64,000 nt of DNA from Streptosporangium sp. NBC_01756. Lineage in GTDB: Bacteria; Actinomycetota; Actinomycetes; Streptosporangiales; Streptosporangiaceae. The position numbers and the translations under genes were made by a program. Below, piece by piece: positions 57,376 to 64,000 of this stretch. Numbering within the stretch: position 1 is the stretch's first letter; every line of letters starts with the position of its first letter. Location: NCBI RefSeq assembly GCF_035917975.1, contig NZ_CP109130.1, forward strand, positions 3,968,001-4,032,000. The letters run 5' to 3'. Under the pieces are notes generated by a model. The model ran no database searches, had not been told where the DNA came from, and worked only from the letters and a program-made list of their open reading frames with translations.

Positions 57376-58144
57376 GATGGATGCAGGGACGCAACCAGAT
57401 CGATGCTTCGACCTCGGCCTGCGTGATCGGCGCATCCCGATCCGGCGGCGGGCCGTCGAACTCCGCCGTGAAGACGCGCCCCGGGGTCGACGTGATGAGG
57501 CCGCGCGGCGTTCGCCGCCACCCCTTCGTGAGTTTCTCGGGCGCATCGAACTCGACGAGAGCCTGATAGCCGGTGATGGTCGGATCCGTGCCGGGGAACT
57601 CGAAGCCGGCGAGCCTGCGGACGCGACTCCGGCCGCCGTCGCAGCCGACCAGGTACTTCGCGCTCAGCGGGCCCGCGCTCGTCCGCGCGGTCACGCCGTC
57701 GTCGTCCTGCTCGAAACCTTCCACCGCGACGCCGCGACGGATCTCGATCCCGAGCTCGCTCGCGCGCGCGGTCAGGATCCTCTCGAGCGCCTCCTGCGGC
57801 ACCATACGGCTGTGGCGCTCCGGGTCGCGCTGGAGATCCTGGTCGATCACGAACAGCGCGGAAAAATGGCCTCCCGGCTTCTTCACCGGTCCGGATCCGG
57901 CACGCGCCGCCTTCGTCATCGGCATCGTCACCTGTTCCTCGTCGAGCGTACGCGCGAACCCGCGTCGCGCCAGTGCCTCGACTCCCACTGCGCCGATTGC
58001 GGCGGCCTTGATCCCGCGGTCGGGCTCCACGAGCCGCTCCAGCACGAGCGGCTTCACGCCCGCGGTCTCAAGCTCGATTGCGAGGAAAAGCCCGACCGGG
58101 CCGGCGCCGGCGATGACGACGTCGTGCACCACAGGATCGCTCAT
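57266..58144 (-). pseudogene. FAD-dependent monooxygenase, 3'-truncated
   Basis: From the ATG at 58144 (GGAAGGACGG upstream) the protein starts with the FAD motif VVIAGAGPVGLFLAIELETAG and includes LVGCDGGRSRVRRLAGFEF, the second FAD motif of PheA/TfdB-like aromatic hydroxylases. Homology stops after about 250 residues (ITQAEVEASI); the remaining residues are antisense reading of the nucleotidyltransferase pseudogene. Such enzymes normally need ~480-540 residues, so substrate binding and the C terminus are lost. The junction is near 57390-57410. Confidence 0.8.
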
Positions 58145-58323
58145 GTGTCCGTCCTTCCGTCTCGGATCGAGGCCGTGCAGGCTCCGCCCTCGACATGCAG
58201 ACTGCTGCGGCCCTCTGGCATCGCCCGCACATGCCGCTGGCACGCTCCTGGCAGCCCGTGGAGGCCGGGCGCCCGACGCTCCGGGGTCGAGGCGAGGAGC
58301 GCCGAGCTGGGCTCAGCACTGGC

Positions 58324-59628
58324 TCAACGACCTGGTGAGCCCTGAACGGCACTCTCCTGAACGAGATCCAAGGATTCCGGGTGATCTGGATCATCGGCCG
58401 TGGCGGCGGCACGCAGCGCCGCCTCGACCCGGCGGTTGCTGGTCATGGTCGCCGTGACGGCGGTCATGGTGAGGAGGAGGCCGGCGGCGGTGTAGAGCGG
58501 GGTGCGTACGTCGTAGGTGGTGGCCAGCCAGCCGCCGACGAAGGCGCCGAACGGGGCGGCGCACATGGCGAGCATGCGGGAGGTGGAGGCGACCCGGCCC
58601 ATCAGGTGGGCGGGGACGATCGCCTGTCGGAGGGAGGGGCCGAGCACCATCGTGGCGCCCATGCCCGCTCCGCAGACGGCGAGCGCGAGGCCGGCGACGT
58701 ACGGGTTCGGGGCGACGGCAAGGCCCAGGACGGCGAGTCCTTCGACTGCGGCCGTGCAGGTGAGCGCGGTGCCGGTGCCGAGTCGTCGGCCGAGGAAGGA
58801 GGCGATGCCCGCGCCGAGCAGACCGCCGGTGGCCTCCGCCGTGAGGAGCAGGCCGAAGCCGTAGGTGTCGATGCCGAGACGATCGTGCGCGAAGAGGGCG
58901 AGAACGGTCTCCACGGCGATGAAGGCGACGTTCCCGATCGCCGGACGCAGCGCGAGCCCGAGCAGCAACTGATCCCGGAACACGTACGAGGCGCCGGCCC
59001 GCGCCTGCCGCAGCAGCGACTCACGGGCCTGCGGTACGGGCCGGGGCGCGGCAGGCAGCGACCGTACGAGCAGTGCGGAGAGCGCGAACGACACCGCGTC
59101 GGCGAGCAGCGGGACCGCCCGCCCGAGCGCGAGCAGGGCGCTGCCCAACGGCGGCCCCGCGAAGCCGGACGCGGCGGTCTGGGCGCCGCGCAGGCGGGAG
59201 TTGGCGCGCTCCAGGAGCGCGGGGTCGCGGCCGAGCAGATCCGGCAGATAGGCCGTGGCGGCCGTGTCGAAGAAGAGTCCGCCGAGGCCGAGCAGGAAGG
59301 CGAGGGCCGCGAGCAGTGGAATGCTCAGCACGTCGAGTGCGGCCGCCGCCGCCGGTATCGCGAGCAGTACCGCACGCGCCGCGTCCGTGACCCACATCGT
59401 GCGCCGGCGGTCCCAGCGGTCCACCAGCGCACCGCCGAGCACCCCGAAGAGCAGCCACGGCAGCGTTCCGGCGGCCGTGACGACGGCGAGCGCCATCGGA
59501 TCCCGTGTCAACGTCAACGCGAGCAGCGGCAGCGCGGCATGTGACACCCCGTCACCGAGCGAGGACACCGTCTGCGCGGTCCACAGCCGTCCGAACCCGG
59601 TCGGCAACTTCCGAATGCCTGAGGTCAC
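58324..59628 (-). CDS. MFS transporter
   Basis: 434 residues with about 12 hydrophobic segments. The MFS motif A loop is GALVDRWDRRRTMWVTDAAR after helix 2. Features such as LWTAQTVSSLGDGVSHAALPLLAL at the start place it with the drug- and enterobactin-type exporters of actinobacteria. The start overlaps the stop of the ArsR-like regulator (ATGA), so the pair is a regulated efflux unit. The substrate is unknown. Confidence 0.92.
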   Translation of the reverse strand: MTSGIRKLPTGFGRLWTAQTVSSLGDGVSHAALPLLALTLTRDPMALAVVTAAGTLPWLLFGVLGGALVDRWDRRRTMWVTDAARAVLLAIPAAAAALDVLSIPLLAALAFLLGLGGLFFDTAATAYLPDLLGRDPALLERANSRLRGAQTAASGFAGPPLGSALLALGRAVPLLADAVSFALSALLVRSLPAAPRPVPQARESLLRQARAGASYVFRDQLLLGLALRPAIGNVAFIAVETVLALFAHDRLGIDTYGFGLLLTAEATGGLLGAGIASFLGRRLGTGTALTCTAAVEGLAVLGLAVAPNPYVAGLALAVCGAGMGATMVLGPSLRQAIVPAHLMGRVASTSRMLAMCAAPFGAFVGGWLATTYDVRTPLYTAAGLLLTMTAVTATMTSNRRVEAALRAAATADDPDHPESLDLVQESAVQGSPGR

Positions 59629-60164
59629 TTGGCGTCTCCTTCGGCCTGCTCGCGCGGTGCCGGGTGGAACAGTGCGAAGACGAGTGACGCGTCCGGCAGC
59701 GACGGATCGGACAGCTCCTGGTACTCGTCCGCCAGTGCCTGCAGCCGCGCCCCCAGCTCCGCGAACTGCTCCTCGGTGAGCCGCAGGTGCGCCATCCGTA
59801 CGTGCCGCTCGCCAGCCGCCGGCGCTGCCTCCAGGTCCGCCACCGCGTGGCGCATCAGCACATCCGGTCCTCCCTCGCCCGGATCCGGCAGCTCGATCGA
59901 CCGCGCGGCCATCGCGTAGTACCGCTCGGTGACCCCTCTCACTTTCCGTGTTCGCACCACCTTCACCAGGCCGGCCCGCTCCAGCAGCCGCACGTGATAG
60001 CTGGAGCTCCCCTTCGCAAGGCCCACCCGCTGGGCGATCTGCGTGATCGTCGCGGGCTCGAAGCGGAGCACGGCCATGATCCGGTGGCGCGTGAGATTGG
60101 AAACGGCGCGTAGCTGCTCGCCAGTGGTGACGTGGAACGTCTCGGGAACATCATCGGTAGGCAC
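59625..60164 (-). CDS. ArsR-type winged-helix repressor of the MFS gene
   Basis: 179 residues from the GTG at 60164, with a G-rich site just upstream. The HTH is SNLTRHRIMAVLRFEPATITQIAQRVGLAKGSSSYHVRLLERAGLV, followed by VRGVTERYYAMAARS. The C-terminal half is helical. It is coupled to the exporter by a four-base overlap, and a 9-bp inverted repeat lies at its start: a simple self-repressing drug-response module. Confidence 0.92.
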   Translation of the reverse strand: MPTDDVPETFHVTTGEQLRAVSNLTRHRIMAVLRFEPATITQIAQRVGLAKGSSSYHVRLLERAGLVKVVRTRKVRGVTERYYAMAARSIELPDPGEGGPDVLMRHAVADLEAAPAAGERHVRMAHLRLTEEQFAELGARLQALADEYQELSDPSLPDASLVFALFHPAPREQAEGDAK

Positions 60165-60170
60165 GCCCCC

Positions 60171-60194
60171 AATGGTCAACGATTCTTGACCATT
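60171..60194. promoter_or_regulatory. ArsR-family operator
   Basis: AATGGTCAA-(6)-TTGACCATT is a perfect inverted repeat with nine-base arms, ending seven bases before the regulator's GTG. A further TTGCCAAATGG follows. The site covers the likely -10 and start of transcription of the regulator-exporter operon. Confidence 0.7.
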
Positions 60195-60370
60195 TGGCAA
60201 GGGGGTTCTGTTCCGACTTCCGGAATCGGCCGTCCAGCACGTGAGGCCTACGCTCCTGCGCTCTCCTTCCCGACCTCGTTCAACCCGCACCCGGGCGCCT
60301 TCGCTCCGCCCGTCGCGGAAGCTCATCCGCACCGCCCGCGATCCGCTGCCCGACGCCGGCCGCTCGATAG

Positions 60371-61221
<851 letters not shown>

Positions 61222-61237
<16 letters not shown>

Positions 61238-64000
61238 GCGCGGGTCACGGTCTGGGTGACCGAACCTCCCGCCGTATCCGAGGCTCCGACCCGCAGCGAC
61301 ACGTAACCGTTGGTACCCGTCAGCGGAGGGTGCGCCACCTCGACCTGGAAGCGGCCACCGGCCCGCTTCCTGACGTGCTTGGCCTCCTGCCAGGTGGCTC
61401 CGTCGTCGACCGAGTACTCGACCCGGACCTGGCGTACGGCCGGCGCCCGGCGGAGGACGGAGTGCGCGGCGGCTTGGACGTCGAAGGTGAACGCCCGCCC
61501 GGCCGGTGCCCGGTTGAGCAGGTCGAGCGGGAGGTCGTAGGTGAGCCGGATGGCCGGCTGGAACGCGCAGGCGGGCCCGAAGGTGCAGGAGTACCCGCCG
61601 GGCGTGCCCGACGGCGGCGCGGAGGTGAACCGCGAGCCCGTGGTCACCTGCTTGGACAGGGCCCGGCCGGTGACGTCCACGGTGTCCAGCCGATAGGCGG
61701 TCGCGTCCCCGGGAACGGTGAAGGAGCGGGGCCGCCGCCCCTGCGCCTTGATCTCCTGGTCGTCGGCGAACAGCCGGGGAGTGGACGTGACCGGGCTCAA
61801 ATTGCTGTAGTGGCGGGGGTCGGAGTCCAGCCACTGCTCCGCCGGGACGAACCTGTCACCGTCCCGGCACAGCGCGCACGGCAGCGTGACCGGGTGGTCG
61901 TCGGGCACGTCGGCGGCGCCGGGCACGAGCGGCGCCTTGAACCACCGCTCGGTCAGCCGGTCGTCGTGGCGGGTGAACCGGTCGTCGGAGCGCAGGTCCA
62001 GGCTCTGGTTGGTGATCGTGCGCGACCAGGTCACCTTGCCGTCGGCCGGGCCGAAGTACTCGGTGCGGGAGACCGGCATGCGCAGTGCCCCGCCGTACGG
62101 CATGCGGCCCGGCTCCTCACCGGTGGAGGACTCCCCGTACTCCCAGCCGCTGGTGTCCGGCTGGTCGGCGTGGTAGTTCGCGTCGATCCGGACGAGATCC
62201 TTGGCGTCGACCTTCTCCGGTCTGGCGGGCACCTTGCCCCGTTCGTCGTAGCGCAGCCGGTAGACGACGTCGGGCCCGCTGTACGGCTCCAGCCGGAGCG
62301 AGACGGGTCCCTTGTCCAGTGCGGCGCGCAGGTCGCGCCCTTCCGCCGCGCTCAGACCGAGGCTCCGGAACGCAGACCAGCCGCCGGCCGGTATGCGCGG
62401 CCGCCCTCCCTTGACGTCGAGGTAGCCGAGCACACCCGCCGCGCCGCGCCGGGAGGCGTTCCGGGCCGCGTCGTCCATCATCGCGCCCGCGTCGACGTAG
62501 GGGGTGGCGCCGTCGGCGACGGGGATCCCGGCCAGTACGAGCTTGCCGGTCACGTCGAGGCCGTCGAAGTCCTCCGCTCTGCCCTGCCCCACGGAGACCA
62601 CGGGTTGGGTCGTGACGCCCGTCAGGCTGTCACGCATGGTGTCGAGGTCGTAGGCGGGATGGAGCGCGAGCCTGCCCGCCGTGGCGGCGGCCAGCACGGT
62701 GGGTTCGAGGGTCCACTGGTGCGACAGCCGCAGCTTGCCCGTCTTGACCGAGGGGACCGGGGTCACGTAGAGGTCCTGGCCGCCGGCGGCACCGCCGTAC
62801 AGCGAGACGGGGTAGGTACGGTCGGTGAACGTCCGCACGTACCACGTGTGCCCGCCGCCGTCGGTGGGCTCTTTGGTGATCGGCCTGGTCGGCACGGTCT
62901 TGCGGGCGTCCAGGGTGAGGTCCTGGTCCCCGTCCAGGGTCACGTTCTCGATCACCCAGCTGTTGCGGTTGCTGATCCGGGTCTCCCCGGCGACGCCGAT
63001 CACCTCGTAGTCGCCCGCGGGGAGGTAGAGCTCACCGGTGCCGGAGAAGTCGAGGTGGAGGACGTAGTAGCCGTACGGGTTGAACGGGTCTTCCGGACTG
63101 TTCGGCCGCTTCAGCGGGATCGCGTAGACGACGGGCTCGGCCTGGTAACCGGGGAAGAACTCCTTGGTCCCGTAGGAGTTGACCAGCGAGATCCCGAGGC
63201 GGTGCGTGGCGGGGCCGGTGTAGTAGCTGAACGGCGTGACGAGCCGGATGTCGCCGCTGTTCGCGGTGACCCAGCCGCCGTAGGCACCCATCGGTCCCGC
63301 GGTGGGGTCGATCGTGAGATCGACGGTGGCGGTGCCGTTCGCGGGGACGGTGACACTCTGGGAGCCGAGGCGGATCGCCCCGTCGGGTGCCGGCTTGCCG
63401 CTCCAGCCGCGGGTGACCGGCGCGACGGCGAGCGTGACGGCCTCGGTGCCGGTGTTGCGGTAGGTGACCTGCCGGGTGACGGAGGTCTTGCCGAGGATGT
63501 GGAAGTCGACGACGGAGGTCGCGAACACCTGCTGGGTGACCGCGCGGGCCACGTTCACCCGGCCGCCGCCCTGCTCGAACCAGTTGTGGTCGTCGTTCCG
63601 CTCGGCGGTCGAGACCAGCGCGTCGCGTAGTTCCCCGGCGTTCCACTCGGGGTGCTGCTGGGCCAGGATCGCGGCCGCTCCGGCCACGTGCGGGGTCGCC
63701 ATGGAGGTGCCGCTGTTCGCGGTGTACCGGTCGCTGCCCGGGACCGGTGGCACGGTGGAGTCGGCCGAGCGGGCGGCCACGATGTTCACCCCCGGGGCGA
63801 CGATGTTCGGCTTGACCGCCGCGTCGCCGAGGCGCGGGCCCTTGCTGGAGAACTCGGCCAGGGTCGTCCCGGTGGTCTTGTCCACGGCGCCTACGGCGAG
63901 GGCCTGCTCGGCCGCCGCGGGAACGCCCACGGTGAGCGGGTCGGAGTCGTTGCCCGCCGCGGTGACGAACAGCGTGCCGTATTTCTTGGTGAGCTCGTTG
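61222..64000 (-). CDS. subtilisin-like serine protease (S8), N-terminal part outside the window
   Basis: At least 926 residues to the stop at 61222. The visible part begins in the catalytic domain: LFVTAAGNDSDP (oxyanion Asn region) and the Ser motif NSGTSMATPHVAGAAAILA. After the domain come Fn3-like and beta-sandwich regions (VVDFHILGKTSVTRQVTYRN; PVTRGWSGKPAPDG) and a long C-terminal extension with two distant repeats of unclear kind. It is surely secreted, though signal peptide, Asp and His lie beyond 64000. No LPXTG or other anchor is seen at the C terminus (VTRAYALR). Confidence 0.92.

Overview
The window is chromosomal DNA of a high-GC actinomycete. The gene set and order (lsr2, clpC, disA, SAM-IV and c-di-AMP riboswitches, DUF397/XRE pairs, GTG starts, many 4-base overlaps) point to a filamentous actinobacterium close to Streptosporangium or other Streptosporangiaceae. 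Placement below order level is inference from gene content, not from a search.

Layout. 0-5.5 kb: partial unknown gene, membrane Fe-S oxidoreductase, TetR regulator, sugar phosphate isomerase-like protein, methyltransferase. 5.6-11 kb: MerR-thioredoxin pair, radA, disA, a lipid- or membrane-anchored protein, mutY (a DNA-integrity block). 11-16 kb: an orphan EboE-like TIM-barrel protein, clpC, lsr2 and a 47-residue membrane protein. 16.6-21.4 kb: RDD membrane protein with a long YGQ-rich tail, an ArgA-type acetyltransferase, a c-di-AMP riboswitch upstream of an NlpC/P60 hydrolase, two regulators. 21.6-31.6 kb: lysS, coaX, a fused nadB-nadC, panC and a DUF2520 gene. This matches the conserved actinobacterial cofactor block, but a WXG100-like gene has been inserted and tandemly duplicated between nadB and panC, carrying a dead 5' piece of nadB with it.

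31.7-40.4 kb is a more variable stretch: MidA-type methyltransferase, XRE/DUF397 pair, GntR regulator with a palindromic operator and a proline-rich protein, P450, TerC, a SAM-IV riboswitch controlling a class V aminotransferase, and an orphan nuoD. 40.5-51.1 kb returns to core: DUF3180-folK-folB-NTF2-like-folP, folE-ftsH, hpt-tilS, a zinc metalloprotease, dacB and ppa. 51.1-55.4 kb: a second NlpC/P60 hydrolase, a lipoprotein and an ABC-F ATPase.

55.4-61.2 kb is a decaying accessory zone: a PIN toxin-antitoxin pair lying between 33-bp near-identical direct repeats of the ABC-F 5' end, an AAA-ATPase remnant with one nonsense codon, a frameshifted HTH-nucleotidyltransferase gene, a 3'-truncated FAD monooxygenase, an MFS/ArsR pair, and a 5'-truncated protein with a glycine microsatellite. 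The window ends inside a large subtilisin-like protease.

Themes. DisA makes c-di-AMP and the riboswitch about 11 kb away senses it upstream of a wall hydrolase, so synthesis and readout of this messenger are both visible. Two metabolite riboswitches, several palindromic operators and the tandem WXG duplication are the most interpretable unusual features. No tRNA, rRNA, CRISPR array, prophage or intact insertion sequence was recognised.
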